NCBI GenBank assembly: GCA_035578175.1
Contig: JAQMRL010000006.1
Coordinates: 60,691,001 to 60,755,000 of the forward strand
Length of the DNA stretch: 64,000 bases
Source: Catonia carolina
Lineage: Eukaryota > Arthropoda > Insecta > Hemiptera > Achilidae
Reading direction: 5' to 3'
Part shown: one piece after another, positions 9,986 through 22,438 of the stretch
How the letters are laid out: each line of letters begins with the position of its first letter
How positions within the stretch are numbered: the first letter of the stretch is position 1
The notes under the pieces: generated by a model
What the model saw: only the letters and a program-made list of their open reading frames with translations
Databases searched by the model: none
Told to the model about the DNA's origin: nothing
Made by a program: the position numbers and the translations under genes

Positions 9986-10965
9986 TTTAGAATATGTAGT
10001 AAATGAGCAATTGAAAAATCAACAAAGCTGTTTTTCAAAAATGAGAGTTTAGCATTTTTTAGATTGGAATGAAAAAAACCTCAATTTTGGGGATACATAG
10101 CTAATTCCACAAAAAACCCTCTAGAGTTGGATCAATACACGAACAGAAAACTTCTAAATTAGGTACACTTTCTGGGTTTGATATAGTTATGACATGTGAA
10201 GGTCAATCAAACTCACAATAGATATCAAAACTTTGCCCAATAATACTAGGCTATCTACTATATTATATAGAACACGAGAAAGTAGAAAATTAAGACTCTG
10301 CGAATTGGTCAAAAAACTTATAAAGTATCAGTAAATAAAATAAGATATTTGCGAATGCGTAGTGAAGAAAGATGGCTTTACAAGTCAATAATATATTACT
10401 TAAATTAAATGCCAAACAAATTTAAGTAAAAACGTAAAAATATTCAAAAAAGAAACGATAAAAACATGCAAAAAGGGAATTCTTTTTGCAACTTCCATAC
10501 CTTACTAAAATCAGACTCGAAAAGACGTTACTTTAAAACAAAACTGAAAAGAAAGCAGCATAAAACGTAAGGTTTTTATAAATGGGACAAACGGTAAAAG
10601 AAACCTCAGCATGTAAGAGGTGCATTCAGCACAGTCAGCAATAAGACAATTGAATTTACTCAGCACGAGAAGACAATAAAAAAGAGAGATATGTGAGAAG
10701 GATGGATACCTGAATGGAGTGAGAAGTGATCGAATGTAGGAGAAACAAAAAAAAAATGAGAGAATTTCCTGTGGTTTACAGTTCGTGTTCAATAACCGTT
10801 TTTATCTTTGAAAGGGTGTATCTGTTTTAGATACAATAGACGATTGGAAAATACCAGTATTTTTTTGTACGTTTTATAAAATAAACTTACAAAATGTTCA
10901 AGATAAAAAGGTTTTTAAAAGCGATGTGAGTTTACTTAATGAATTGCAAACGCTAACTTCCCGGA
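9986..10965. other. Nearly 1 kb with nothing recognised
   Basis: Moderately AT-rich. The longest open frame (minus strand, 10511-10792) has no recognisable domain. I see no TIRs, tRNA boxes or match to other repeats in the window. Confidence 0.5.
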
Positions 10966-11376
10966 TTTTCAACTTGTTGTTTAGGTCATCACCCCAAACG
11001 GTGGTTTAAACCTCTAGAGGTTTTACTAAGTAAAATGAAGCGTCAGGTAGTTCACTATTGCCTTCCTCACTGAGTGGAAAAGTATGTTAATCAGCATGCC
11101 AGGCCCTCTGATAAGTATTTACTATCCACCTTGCAAATGACACCTTTACTTCATTCACCATAGGGTATGGTTGTATAATAATGAAATTCATAACTCTCAG
11201 AGGAGATAACTGTGACTAGTATCTTTTATACGCCTCTACTTCTTCTGTCCTTAAATATTTTGGAAATATAATTAGCTGACCATGTGATATGAAACGGTAC
11301 TATTTTTCGTAGTCATGAACTAGCAGACCGAGTGCAAATATTTTAACACTCCACCTGTTATGGGCAATGTTCAACT
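10966..11376 (-). repeat. Repeat B, full copy
   Basis: Minus-strand copy. The inverted tail TTGTTGTTTAGGTCATC is at the left and the inverted head TATGGGCA ends at 11366. TTCAAC occurs just outside both ends (about 10967-10972 and 11370-11375), a possible short target duplication. Confidence 0.8.
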
Positions 11377-11603
11377 ACTATTAGGAAAACTCACTGATCA
11401 ATTAAAAATTAGTCCCAATCTTGATTTTGCTATACAGGCTATGTAATACTAGTAACCACCTGCTTACAGCGCTTCACGGGACCTAAAGTTAAAACATTTT
11501 ACTCCTCGTACAACCCTACACGTTGAAAGATAATTAACACTAACAACAAATTAGTACTAGAAACCGGAATTTAGTTGAAATCGTTATGAATCACCACCAA
11601 TAG

Positions 11604-11996
11604 ATAGGGAGAAATACAGCTTGAGAATAACTGAACATATCTTACAAGAAAAGTAGGGAGAAATACAATTGGAGAATAACAACATATCTTACAAGAAAAG
11701 TAGGGAGAAATACAACTTGAGAATAACTGAACATATCTTACAAGAAAAGTAGGGAGAAATACAACTTGAGAATAACTGAACATATCTTACAAGAAATGCA
11801 GGAAGAAATACAACTTGAGAATAACTGAACATATCTTACAAGAAAAGTAGGGAGAAATACAACTTGAGAATAACTGAACATATCTTACAAGAAAAGTAGG
11901 GAGAAATACAACTTGAGAATACTGAACATACGAAAATCTTACAAGAAAAGTAGGGAGAAATACAACTTGAGAATAACTGAACATATCTTACAAAAA
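11604..11996 (-). repeat. 49-bp minisatellite, about eight units
   Basis: Tandem array with the unit AGTAGGGAGAAATACAACTT plus GAGAATAACTGAACATATCT plus TACAAGAAA, about 49 bp, repeated some eight times. Variants include one unit with the AACTGAAC segment shortened (about 11670) and one extended unit near 11920. The long minus-strand frames here are translations of the array, not genes. Confidence 0.9.
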
Positions 11997-12093
11997 AGTA
12001 TAAAAATCTATTTCTTTAGGAAATGGTACGATTTCTTTGATTTTTGGAAGGTTTACATAAATTTAAATGCACAAATCTGATTACGTAATTTTT

Positions 12094-12742
12094 ACTTTCC
12101 CTTGGCCTAATACGAATATGTAAAAAAGTACAGTACTACTTTCATGGGGATTTTTCGAAATCAAGTTTTCATCGTAAATTTATTATGTTTTCATGCCCCC
12201 TGAACATAAAAAACATTTTTTTAGCGATTAGTTTGTGTGCGTTAGAAACTGTGAGTACAAAAAAATCTAGAACGGAATATCGTACAACGTTGAAACTTGG
12301 AAGTTAAGTTTTAGGTATTACTAGTGGACCTGACACGAATATTTTCATCAAAATTGGTCAACCGGAAGTAGTAGTTTATTCGTATTTTTCCACTTTTTTC
12401 AATTTTATCAAAAACAGCTTCGTCTCATTTACTACATTTTTTATGCTCTACAAGATAGGGTAAGCGTCATGCCTGTTGAGCTCTCGTGGTAAAAAATATC
12501 TCTTTAAAAATTGCGGTCTTAATATGGACTTTAGGATAAAATTACAGTTGTAGGAATTTAAAAATCTACAACGTTTATTACAATAATTTTCTATAAAGCT
12601 TGGTTTAGATTCAATTAGTGTTTCTCTATTTTATTCAATAAAATTGGTAATAAAATGAGTTTTTAAGATTGCGGCCTTAGTAAGCATTTTATGATAAAAG
12701 TGTATTAATCAAAGTTATAGGAAATAAAAAAATCTACAATTG
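12094..12742 (+). repeat. Repeat A, 3'-truncated copy
   Basis: Diverged copy starting ACTTTCCCTTGGCC. It runs through the head, a nearly lost GT tract and most of the modules, then stops at the ATCTACAA segment where the next A copy begins. The truncation point therefore marks a second head-to-tail A pair. Confidence 0.8.
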
Positions 12743-12744
12743 TT

Positions 12745-13645
12745 ACTTTCCCTTGCCTATATGAATATGTAGGAAGAAAAGTATTGTTTTCATGTCGATT
12801 TTTCAAAATCGAGTTTCACCGGATCTACGCGTTTTCAGACCCCTTGAACCTTAAAACAAGTTTTTAGTAATTGGTCTGTGTTTGTCCGTGTGTGTGAACA
12901 AAATATCTCAAAAACGGAACATCGTATAAAATTGAAACTTGAAACTTAAGTTTGATACCACTAGAGGACCCGACAGGAATATTTTCATCAAAATCGGTCA
13001 ACCGGAGGTAGTAGTTTGTTCGTGACATTTTTCACTTTTTTGCGATTTTCTGAAAAACGGCTCCTACGATTTTTTTTTAAATCGCCAGGTTTATTAAATT
13101 TTTTATGCATCACAAGATAGGGTAGGCGCCATGTCTGGTGAAATTCTTGGAGAGGTTATTTTAAAGATTTTGACTTTAATATGAATTTTAGCGCAAAAAA
13201 TGTGGTATATAATGAAAGTTGTAGACAATTTAAAAACCTATAACTTTTATTTCAATTATTTTTTCCATAACGCTTAGTTTAGCGGTAATTAGCGATTTTC
13301 GGTTTTTTTCTCACGAAAACATGTAGAAAAATCGATTATTTTTAAATTTAGGCCTTAGTATGCATTTTACGATAAAAGTGTATACAATAAAATTTATAGG
13401 AAATTAAAAGATCTACAACTTTTATTTACAGCATTTTTCTCTACAGAGCCTAGCGTGAAAGAGTGATTTTCCGTATTTTTTTTAACCAAACTGAGGTTGA
13501 TTTTCGTTTTGCGGTTTCACTCACGATTAAAATTAGGTTATGTTTTTAATTTTACATTGTTTACCTACTAATGATTAACCATAGGTTATACTTTCATTAT
13601 TTATATTAGTATGAGAAAGTCGTGTGAGTGTTTCACAACAGAATT
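12745..13645 (+). repeat. Repeat A, full copy
   Basis: Starts ACTTTCCCTTGCC at 12745. The 3' subterminal repeat is eroded (TATGAGAAAGT at about 13610-13620), but the GTGTGAGTGTTTCACA hairpin region is kept. The GT tract is reduced to a few units with interruptions. Confidence 0.85.
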
Positions 13646-14974
13646 ATTTAATAACTATCCCGTAAACAATCTTAAAAGAATTCGAAGAGAAAAGAATATT
13701 ATACGGTACTCTACAATAGTAATTTTTTAGCATTAGTTAATAAACGATTATGAACAATAAAACTGAAAATTTAATGTCTTTTTTTATAAAAACCGTACTT
13801 TATATTTTATAACGAAAGAAGAAAACTTAAAAAAGAAATTAAACGATAAATTTCCTTTATATAGAACATTAAGAAAACACTAAAGTGTTTAATAAAGAAG
13901 TCGGGGTAAAATAAAATTTGAATTCGACATAGCAACGTACGCACAAATAAAATAATCCAGAGAGATGTTTATTACGTTAAGTCCTTAGGTACGATTTAAT
14001 TAAAAAGCATAGTAAATGAAGAGGAAATTATTTGAATAAGGGCATAAAAGTCAAAAAGGCAAAAGGGGGTGTTTAAAAAAAAAAGAGCAATGGCGAACTA
14101 CTATCAGGAGGTGGTGGGTTGGTTGTGAGAATCTTCAGTTACTAGTCCAGGGTTTTATGTTTTAGAAATATACGAAGAAGAACTGCCCCCTGGAGGCTCA
14201 TCACCTTCCAAGGCGTTTAATTAACACTGGTGCTGCAATAGAGAGAATTGGGGGTGGGAAGGGGGTTTGTTTCCCTATGAACTAGCCCTAAAACTAATTG
14301 TTATCATTTCTCTGACCCTCATTTGAATAACTCTCCCATTTAGAAACGAGAATTCTGTTCTGCTACCGAACGGCAAGAAATGGGACTAAATAACATCACT
14401 TGGTAGTTGGTTGTTATTCGATAACATTTCATTCTAAGAGAAATACAAGGATTGTTGAATAGACCCCTAATTAAGTGTTCAAATTTAATTTTCTTACCAT
14501 AATACTAATACAAAAGCTTAATAATATTATTACACCTCAGTCTAGGTTCATTTGAGATCTGGGTTTAATAAATAATTAACAGATTAACATTAAACGTATA
14601 AGAATTAAATATTTATTTTACCAACTAACAAATGAATCAGTCATATCAGAAAGCCAATAAGTCAAAAAAACTAATTTTTGAAAATTATTTAAAAATTGTA
14701 CTTTACTACGTTTCAATAAAAATCAATATTAAAAAATACTATTTGTTCATAGGGTTGTTCCCTTTAATATGAAATGTATAAGTTTGTTTTTTTTTTAAAT
14801 ATCATCCGTGAACTGGCAAAGGGGCGTATCTAACTTACTTAACTTAATATCCTTAAGGATAAGCCTTTTCTTTCGGATAGCTTAAGAAGAAATCTTTCGG
14901 ATAGCTACCAAGACGGTAAGCATTGCCGTGACGGTCGCCAACCTTCGGAATGGAGAGGCATCATGAGAAGAAGA
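13646..14974. other. 1.3 kb with nothing recognised
   Basis: Mixed AT-rich sequence with a somewhat more GC-rich stretch at about 14100-14300. No gene, TIR or repeat match was found. Confidence 0.5.
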
Positions 14975-15275
14975 AGATGTGGTAACCCTATCTTGCAGAG
15001 TATATTGTAAATGAGGCGATTTTGAAAAATTTCAGAAAAGTGAAAAATCGCACGAATAAACTTCCGGTTGCTTCTGGTTGACCGTTTCGATGAAAATGTT
15101 CGTGTCGGATTCCCTTTTGATATATAAACACGTACACAGACTAATCGGCAAAAACATGTCTTTTTGGGTTCACGGGACCTAAACACGTATTTCCACTGAA
15201 AATTCTATTTTGAAAAATCGACATGAAAACAATATTTTTTACCTTATAATTATACATCATATAGGGCAAGAAAGT
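14975..15275 (-). repeat. Repeat A, 5' part only
   Basis: Minus copy covering the head (inverted GGCAAGAAAGT at 15265-15275), the region where the GT tract is almost gone, and the TTCCGGTTG segment. It ends near 14975. The minus-strand frame at 14905-15186 is a translation of this repeat. Confidence 0.75.
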
Positions 15276-15318
15276 CAAAAATAACAACCTGGCTGAAATT
15301 TTTGGCATTAGTTGGGTA

Positions 15319-15718
15319 AATCAGTAGGCTTGTGGAGTGTTAAATTATTTGCACTCGATCTGCTAGTTCCAGGGCTACAAAAAAATATTTATATTACGTA
15401 TCATTTGGTAAGCCCAGTAATGATAGCCTGTGACTGAAGCATCTAAGAGCAGAAAAGGTAGAGGTGTAAAAGACACTAGTCAGTGTTATCTCCTCTGACA
15501 GTAATGCATTTCATTATACAGCCAGACCCTATGGTGAATGAGGTGAAGATGTCATTTACAAAGTGAAAAATACGTGCTTTTCAGAAAGCCTGGCATGCTG
15601 ATACGCATAATTTTTCACTCAGTGAGGAGAGCAATGGTAAACCAACTCAGTCCTCGTTTTACTTGGTAAAGCCTCTAGAGGTTCAAACTGTAGTATTTCG
15701 GGTGATGACCTAAACAAA
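15319..15718 (+). repeat. Repeat B, copy with damaged head
   Basis: Most of the element is present, from the GTGGAGTGTTAAATTATTTG segment to ATGACCTAAAC. The first 15-20 bases of the head and the 3' hairpin are degraded. Confidence 0.8.
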
Positions 15719-16340
15719 AATATAATAAACAGACGAGCGATTAAAGTAGGAAAAATTATTCTGATGAGAGATATGAAAGGGTATTTTTAAACATTTGAAC
15801 AATCACACCATAAAAAAGAAATACAAAATTATATCTTACGATATAAGTAATAAAATAATAAGCCAGACTGTTTTATGATTCTAATAAAAACTTATTATAT
15901 TAAGCTTATCGAAACGAATAAAGACATTTTCATTTAATATCAATACATAAGTTACGAAATACATACAACTTTATAAGAAATAAACGTAGAATAAATTCAA
16001 ATAAATTAATGTCACCGATTTCTGAAACGAAACGGGGTTTTTAAATGCATTTAAAAACCTCTTATCAGTGACAATAATTTCTCAATATGTAGTTAAGAGA
16101 CGATTTTACTAGATATTAAATCATGTTTAACGATACAGTAATGTAATACGAATGTTTGTAGAACGAACGCCATTAAGTTTTATCAGTTCATTCTAAATGA
16201 TTATGTAATACAGTACTTAATAATTTATTGTATTATTGAAAAATGGTATTGTATTTTTGTGTAATTATGGAGATATTTATATTGTGAATAAATAGATACA
16301 AATGATAAATGTTACAACTGAAAAGGAAATTCAAGCTGAA
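15719..16340. other. AT-rich interval, nothing recognised
   Basis: Strongly AT-rich, without TIR, tRNA boxes or coding motif. Confidence 0.5.
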
Positions 16341-16643
16341 AAATCTGATGTGAAACATTCACACGACTTTATCTTGCTAATGTAAATAATGAAAACTATA
16401 ACCTACGTTTCATCATTTGTAAATAAAGCATAATAATAAATATAACCTAATTTTAATCGTAAGTGAATGACGCAAAATGAAAATCAACCTCTGTTCGACT
16501 TAAACATACTGGAAATCACTAACTGACGCTGAACTTAGCTCTAGAAAAAATTTGTTTGAAATAAAAATTCTAGGTTATTTCCTTTAACTTTGGTTACACA
16601 CACTTTTATCATAAAATGCAACCAAGGCCGTAATAATAAAAAA
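16341..16643 (-). repeat. Repeat A, 3' part
   Basis: Minus copy that carries the 3' hairpin region, the ACTTTATCTTGC subterminal repeat, and the module up to the CATAAAATGCA segment. It is cut by the start of the next A copy. Confidence 0.75.
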
Positions 16644-17588
16644 AAATCTGGTGTGAAACATTCACACGACTTTCTCTTGCCATTGAAAATAATTAACAAT
16701 AAACCTAACATTAGTAATAAAACATTAGAAATAAACAAAAAACTAACCTCAATAAACATAACCTAATTTTAATCATGAGTGAAAGACGCAAAATGAAAAT
16801 CGACCTCAGTTTGGCTTAAAATACGGAAAATCATTCTTTCACGCTAACTAGGCTTTGTAGAGAAAAATTCTCTAATTTAAGTTGTAAATCTTTTACTTTC
16901 CTATAAATTTGATTATATAGCTACACTTTTGTCGTAAAATGGTATTACACACACTTTTATCATAAAATATCATACTAAGGCCGAAATCTTAAAAAAATAG
17001 ATTTTCACAAGTTTTCGTGAGAAAAAACAGAAAATCGCTAATTATTGCTAAACTAAGGGTTATACAAAAAAATGTTTGAAATAAATGTTGTAAGATTTTA
17101 AAATCTCTACAACTTTTATTATATAAAATTTTTGCGCTAAAATACATATATTAAAGCCGCAATCATAAAAAAAACAATGTTTTTATGTAAAAACAGCCTT
17201 TCCAAGAATTTCAGCAGACAAGGCGCCTACCCATCAGAGAATAAAAAAATTAGTAAATGAGATTTTTAAAAAAATCGTAAGAGCCGTTTTTGAGGAAATC
17301 GCAAAAAAAGAAAAATTAAACGAGTAAACTACTACTTCCGGTTGACTGATTTTGATGAAAATATTCGTGTCGGGTTCGGTAGTGGTGTGTAACTTAAGTT
17401 TTAAGTTCTTGAGATATTCTGTTCACACACACGCGCACGCGCGCGCACACACACAGACCAACCGCTAAAAACATATTTTTTTGTTAAGGGGGTCTGAAAA
17501 CTTGTAGATCCGGTGAAAACTCGATTTCGAAAAATCGACATGAAAACAATACTTTCCTTTCTATATATTCATATAGGCACGAGAAAGT
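16644..17588 (-). repeat. Repeat A, full copy
   Basis: Complete minus-strand copy of about 945 bp. It opens with the inverted hairpin (GTGTGAAACATTCACAC) and an exact ACTTTCTCTTGCC, and closes with GGCACGAGAAAGT at 17576-17588. The microsatellite at about 17424-17457 is a mixed CA/CG tract. A duplicated segment (ACACACTTTTATCATAAAAT-like) interrupts module 2 near 16925-16975. Confidence 0.85.
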
Positions 17589-17589
17589 A

Positions 17590-18092
17590 AAACCATCATT
17601 TTTTTACCAATTTTGATAAAATAAAATAAAGAAAATCACTAATTGACGCTAAAGTAAAGGTTGTACCAAAAAACGCTATTAACTAAAAAGTTTTAGGTTT
17701 TAAAATGTGTCACAACTTTGATTACATACAATTTGGCGTTAACTGCATAATACTACGACCGGAATCTTAATAACATCCCATTTTTTTAAATTTTGATGAA
17801 AAAAAACAGAAAATAACTAATTGCCGCTAAACTAAGCGTAATACAAAAAAAACAAAAATATAAAATATAAAAGTAGTAGGTTTCTGAAATTCTACAACTT
17901 TGATTATACATAAATTTTCGATAAAATACATATTGAGGCGAAATCTTAAAACACCATTTTTTTACGAAAGCACAGCCTCCCCAACAATTTCAGCAGACAT
18001 AGCGCTTACCTTATGTTGTAAAACTTAAAAAAATTTAGTAAAGAAGCGATTTTTTAAAAAATCGGAGGAGCCGTTTATGAGAAAATAATAAT
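17590..18092 (-). repeat. Repeat A, diverged internal fragment
   Basis: Abuts the previous copy and contains only the module region and the CAGCAGACATAGCGCTTACC segment. Both termini are missing. It is more diverged than its neighbours, so it is probably the older copy that received the insertion. Confidence 0.65.
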
Positions 18093-18948
18093 CAGTGTCA
18101 TCAAATACCTAAAATAACCAGATTCTTCAAAACTTTTATCCAATTGGAAGCCCTGAAAAGGGCTGTTTGATTATTATTTTGCAGAGACAAGGCAAAAACA
18201 GATTAGGGTCGGGAGGTAAACATATTACAAGGATTTTTCCAAAAAAAACAATCAATTTGAAAAGTAATTGCTTTTGAAAGTTTCTCTGTAATTAATTACA
18301 TAAAAAGAGCTTTAAACGAAAAGGTTATTAACACTGATAAAAGTTTTTAATTCCGCAGAAACAAAAACCCACACGAAGTATGTTTAACTAAAAACTTTAA
18401 ATCGTTATAAATTGCATTACTTGACTGCATTGAGCTACCTACATAAAGTTAGCAGTCATTTAAGTGCACCTTTTATTTTCAAGAAAATAAATCTTTAATT
18501 ACACTAATTGATAACTTTAATGATAAAACATTTTCTAGTATCATTAGAGTCATTAGGAAGAATTAATTTAAAAAGAACTTTAATCGCTGTTTACGGATAA
18601 GAATAGCAAACTATTATCTATGTTAAGTGGTTAATAGGTGAAAATAAACGACTCACGGTTAAAATTAGATCTAGTTGGCTTGCTATTAACATTCTCAGTT
18701 ATTTTTTACTTTGTTTTAAACATAGTAGTCAATATTTTTAGTTGTCAATTAAAGTTATCATATAATTATCTGTAATTTAAGTTGTTTGTAATTTTATTAA
18801 TGTCGAATAATTGTACTAAGATGCTATGTTACTTTCTTTAATTCTAGTATAATAAAAATAATTCAAGCTGAAAATTATTTCGGTTGGAATCTACAAATCA
18901 CTCCGGTAATTGTTAAACAGTAGAATTTTTAAGTCCTATTTTCTTATA
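18093..18948. other. AT-rich interval with one histone-like stem-loop
   Basis: No gene seen. On the minus strand at 18149-18164, AGCCCT-TTTC-AGGGCT forms a 6-bp stem with a 4-base loop, close to the histone mRNA 3' stem-loop consensus. No histone coding sequence is adjacent. See the findings. Confidence 0.45.
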
Positions 18949-20246
18949 CAGTAAAGCGTCGACAATTCGGACCAATTTATCGGGGGAATTGACCCCGTCC
19001 GTATTTACGGCTAAAACGGATTTTTGAAATTTCCAGATAATATCTTTAATAAACAAATGCTCAGTAATCTATTAGAAATACATTTTTTTCTATCAGACAT
19101 TTTTCACAAGGAATTAAAGTTTAAAAAACGAATTTATGCATCTACATAAACTATGTTTGTTGAGTATTAGGGGCGCTATTTTAACTAGTTCGTTTAAATT
19201 TCTAACGCAATGAAAGTCTTGGCAGGAGGTGGCCCAGAGTATTTTCGTTATCAAAATAACTAGCATTTTCTACATATCCAGCGGATTCCGACTTGGTTAA
19301 AAACCAATAATTCGTCTTCAATAATGTTCTGAGGCCAGGATAATCGTTAACATTCAACAATTATCCGACAGCGTCGTCTTTATTCATTTTCAAAACCCAG
19401 AACTGCTCTGAAAAGTAAAGTTACTTAAGAGGTGGAAAGAGTATATCCTGATGATTACCAACGTGCGGACCGAGTAGAAAAATGAGGAGGAAGAATAAAG
19501 AGGAAAGGCAAAGGAATAAGATTAAAAGGAGAAAGAGAAGGGGAGGAAGAGAACGAGGAGGAATAGAGAAAGCGAAGAAAGTTGAAGGAACAAGGAGGAA
19601 AGGAAACAGAGAAGGAAAAGTTGAAATAAGGAGGAAGATAGAAAAAGAAGGACGAGGAGGTGGAGGAATAAGGAGGAAGGGGTAAGAGAAGAAGGAAAAA
19701 CAGGCAGAAAAAGTGACCAAGAAGGAGGAGGAGAATGAGGGAGGAAAACAGAAAGAGAAGAGGAAGAGTAGGAATAAGGAACAAATGAGAAAGAGGGGGA
19801 GGAGAAATAAGGAGCAAAGTAGAAAGAGAAATAAGGAGTAAAGGCGAAACAGAAGGAGAAGATGGAGGAATAACGAGGAGAGGAATAAAATAAAAGGAGG
19901 AAATAGAGGAATAAAGGGGAGGAGAAATTAGAAGGAAAAGAGAAAGAAAATGAGGAGGAGGTGAGGAATAAGGGAACAAGAAGAAAAAGGAGTGGAGGAA
20001 TAAAAAAGAAAGGAGAAAGAGGAGTAAAAGGAGGAAAGGAGAAGAAAAATATAATAAAAAATATTTAATTACAACTTCGTTATTCTTCGGCCGCCATTTC
20101 TCTTTCTTCTTAGTTTGTTCCTTTCATTTCTTTTGAGATCAAAACTTTATTCCGCCCATTTTCTAAATTTTGTCTGTATTGAAAATCTTAATTCTCTAGT
20201 CAATAATATGAAATTTTTAAACATCCGAATTATCAAAACTCTACAC
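18949..20246. mobile_element. Decayed pogo/Tigger-like DNA transposon
   Basis: The left end after a TA reads CAGTAAAGCGTCGACAATTC then GGACC. This resembles pogo/Tigger termini (CAGT..AACCTCGATTATCCGGA). Near 20224-20246 an inverted, decayed counterpart reads TCCGAATTATCAAAACTCTA. No DDE domain can be read, and the interior is dominated by a polypurine tract. The left end is fairly convincing; the right end is tentative. Confidence 0.4.
19480..20050 (+). repeat. Polypurine (GGA/GAA-rich) tract
   Basis: About 570 bp in which nearly every base on the plus strand is A or G, made of irregular GGAGGAAGAA-type words. The long minus-strand frames are Ser/Leu/Pro/Phe-rich translations of this tract and are not genes. 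Long polypurine DNA can form triplex (H-DNA) structures. Confidence 0.9.
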
Positions 20247-21240
20247 TTTGCAGAGCTTCATCGAACAAATATGTTATATGTCAATCACTAAACACACCAT
20301 CTCGTAGTTAGTGTACACAAAAAGAAACATGTCATCACGAGAAGACAACTTTCCAATCTCTTTGATTTCGCTTAATAATAAATAGCTAAGTACAACTTAC
20401 ATAACGCATTAATAAATCAAATACTCACGCTGAGATATCTAATTAAGCTGTCATATTTTAAGACGATTAAAAAGTTCATTAAGGAAATTTTTATTATACC
20501 GGTTATAAAATCAATTTGAATAACTAATGCAACAGATTGTCCTTAAACTGTCAATATAGTTAATAAGCATATCTTGGCCTGAATTATAATAATTATATTA
20601 CGTACATGGATCAAAAATATTCATTTATTAACAAGTCAGTAGATAAAAAATATTTTTAAAAAAACGGGCGGCAAATAAATCGTAGACTACTAACTTCCTC
20701 GGTAATCTTTTAGATGTGTGGAACAACTCAACATGGAATTAACCTATTTACAAGTCTTTTACAGGAAATCACCAATTGTCGCAAAGTTATCATTTAGAAA
20801 TAACAATTTTAAATAAAAAAAGTAGTAATTTTTTTAATAATTTGTAATTTATTTTATTATATTATTGCAGTACATTACATTTTAAGTCTGTTACTTCAAA
20901 ACAAACCGATTTTAATATACGGTTCTTTACACAGAATAACAAACATCAGCTAAACTTAGCGTGAAACAAACAATTAATTAATAAAATTGGTTGTAGTATT
21001 TTTGATTATTTTCAATTTTTGTTGTATCATTTTTACCGCAAATTGAATTTTGAGTTTACAGTTTAAACATAAAGCGATTGTGGTGGTGTTTTCTATGCCA
21101 ATATCAGGTGGACTATACGTCAAAAAAATTACAACTGAATTTTTCATTATCTTCACAATTTAAACTAGTTTACGTTGCCTTTTGTGCTTTGGTTATTAGC
21201 GATGTGTTTTAAAACAGATACAGTTATTTTTACGTGTATT
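20247..21240. other. AT-rich interval, nothing recognised
   Basis: Strongly AT-rich. One weak minus-strand frame at 20974-21156 has no domain. No repeat match. Confidence 0.5.
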
Positions 21241-21550
21241 GATTCCCTTTTTCACTGAGTAGAAAAGTACGCTTATCAGCATGCCGGGCCTCTGAAAGGC
21301 ACGTTATTTTCCACTCTGCAAATAAGACCTTCACTTCATTCACCACAGGGTCTGAACTTTATAATAAAATTCATTACTTACAGAAGAGATAACTGATTAG
21401 TGTCTTTTACACCTCTACCTCTTCTGTTCTTAAATGATTCAGTCATTTAATTAGCTGACCATGTGATAAGAAACAGAACTATTTACTTTAGCCCTGCAAC
21501 GAACAGATTGAGAGTAAATAATTTGACACTTCACTTGTCTGTTATGGGCA
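21241..21550 (-). repeat. Repeat B, lacking its 3' end
   Basis: Minus copy running from the CACTGAGTAGAAAAGTA segment to the head TGTTATGGGCA at about 21550. The 3' third, including hairpin and tail, is missing. Confidence 0.8.
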
Positions 21551-21573
21551 GTAAAATAAAATATGGTAATAAA

Positions 21574-21811
21574 AATATTTTTTTTTCTCTTTAATTTTTT
21601 TATTTACAACTGTAAAATGTTACAACAAGCAAATGTGATGATTATCGTGATTATGTAAATGACATGATAGGCATTAGAGGGGTAGAGCCCCCATTGGTGC
21701 CTCCCCAAGAATGAAATTTGTATATCAAATTAGCATGTCTCTACTCCAGCGTCTTTTAAGGCGTCTAGGAGGATTATCAGGTAAATGGACGGAGGAAAGT
21801 GAACGCACTTA
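21574..21811 (-). pseudogene. Jockey-type LINE, 3' end fragment
   Basis: Reading the minus strand gives VRSLSSVHLPDNPPRRLKRR then WSRDML before a stop. This matches the C-terminus of the jockey copy at 42.4 kb (KLSSRHLPNNVQRRLRRKWS). It is followed by a 3' UTR and an A-rich end with ATAAAAAAATT near 21590. Only the last 30 or so codons and the UTR are present. Confidence 0.7.
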
Positions 21812-22400
21812 TAAAAATATAAGATACATTTTTTATGACAAATGTTTTACTGTACGAAAATTTGACTTGATATAGTATGGTTACGTTAACATAATATTAA
21901 GAACGGTTATAATAAATGACTGTATAAAAACAACGAAGATTAAAAAAATGAAAAATAATTTTTCACGTATTATTACCTTAAAAAATGAATCTAAATATAA
22001 ATTACGGTATGAAAATACACGTAGAATATTAGGTTCTGGGTAATATCTACTGAACAAGCAATTTAAAATAACCATTCAAATACACACGTATACTGAGTAA
22101 AAATGGTTAAAAGAAAGACAATTCAGTCTTAAAGTAAATGATTATTCTAATAAAATATAATGAAACAAAAAAGTATAGAGATGATACAACAGGGTGTTTC
22201 AACAAATGTATTACAACTGTATTTTAGGAATCGTCAAAATCTAAAACACTTCAAAATAAAAATTTACTTACTTCTCTCTAAAAACACCACTCAATCCTAG
22301 AACAGTTTTTGCTCGTTTTTGGGGAACCGTGTTCGATTCTCGGTTAGGATCTTGAAATTTTGAAGTATTAAAACCCCAAACACTATTGCCCTTAGTAGCC
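21812..22400. other. AT-rich interval with a B-box remnant
   Basis: Mostly featureless. At about 22325-22345, GTGTTCGATTCTCGG resembles a tRNA T-arm/B box and is followed by GGATCTTGAAAT...TAAAACC, similar to the tRNA-like remnant at 59.4 kb. It is probably a scrap of a further SINE family. Confidence 0.45.
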
Positions 22401-22438
22401 CCTGACGATTAACGTATTGATGCAACTTTAAATAAAAA
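22401..22438 (+). repeat. Local duplication, left copy (first part)
   Basis: CTGACGAT..A followed by TTGATGCAACTTTAAATAAA is repeated at 23964-24001. The copy resumes at 23389 after the intervening A element and matches 24002-24140 onward. Confidence 0.7.

Noticed and set aside
11571..11984. Two adjacent minus-strand frames with repeated LPTFLVRY-type segments
   Set aside because: Product of the 49-bp minisatellite, which cycles through the frames; not a protein family.
11604..11996. CRISPR-like array
   Set aside because: Units are contiguous with no unique spacers, and the DNA is eukaryotic.
19455..19979. 174-residue Ser/Leu/Pro-rich minus-strand frame
   Set aside because: It is the translation of a polypurine tract; all three frames on that strand stay open for long distances and no domain exists.
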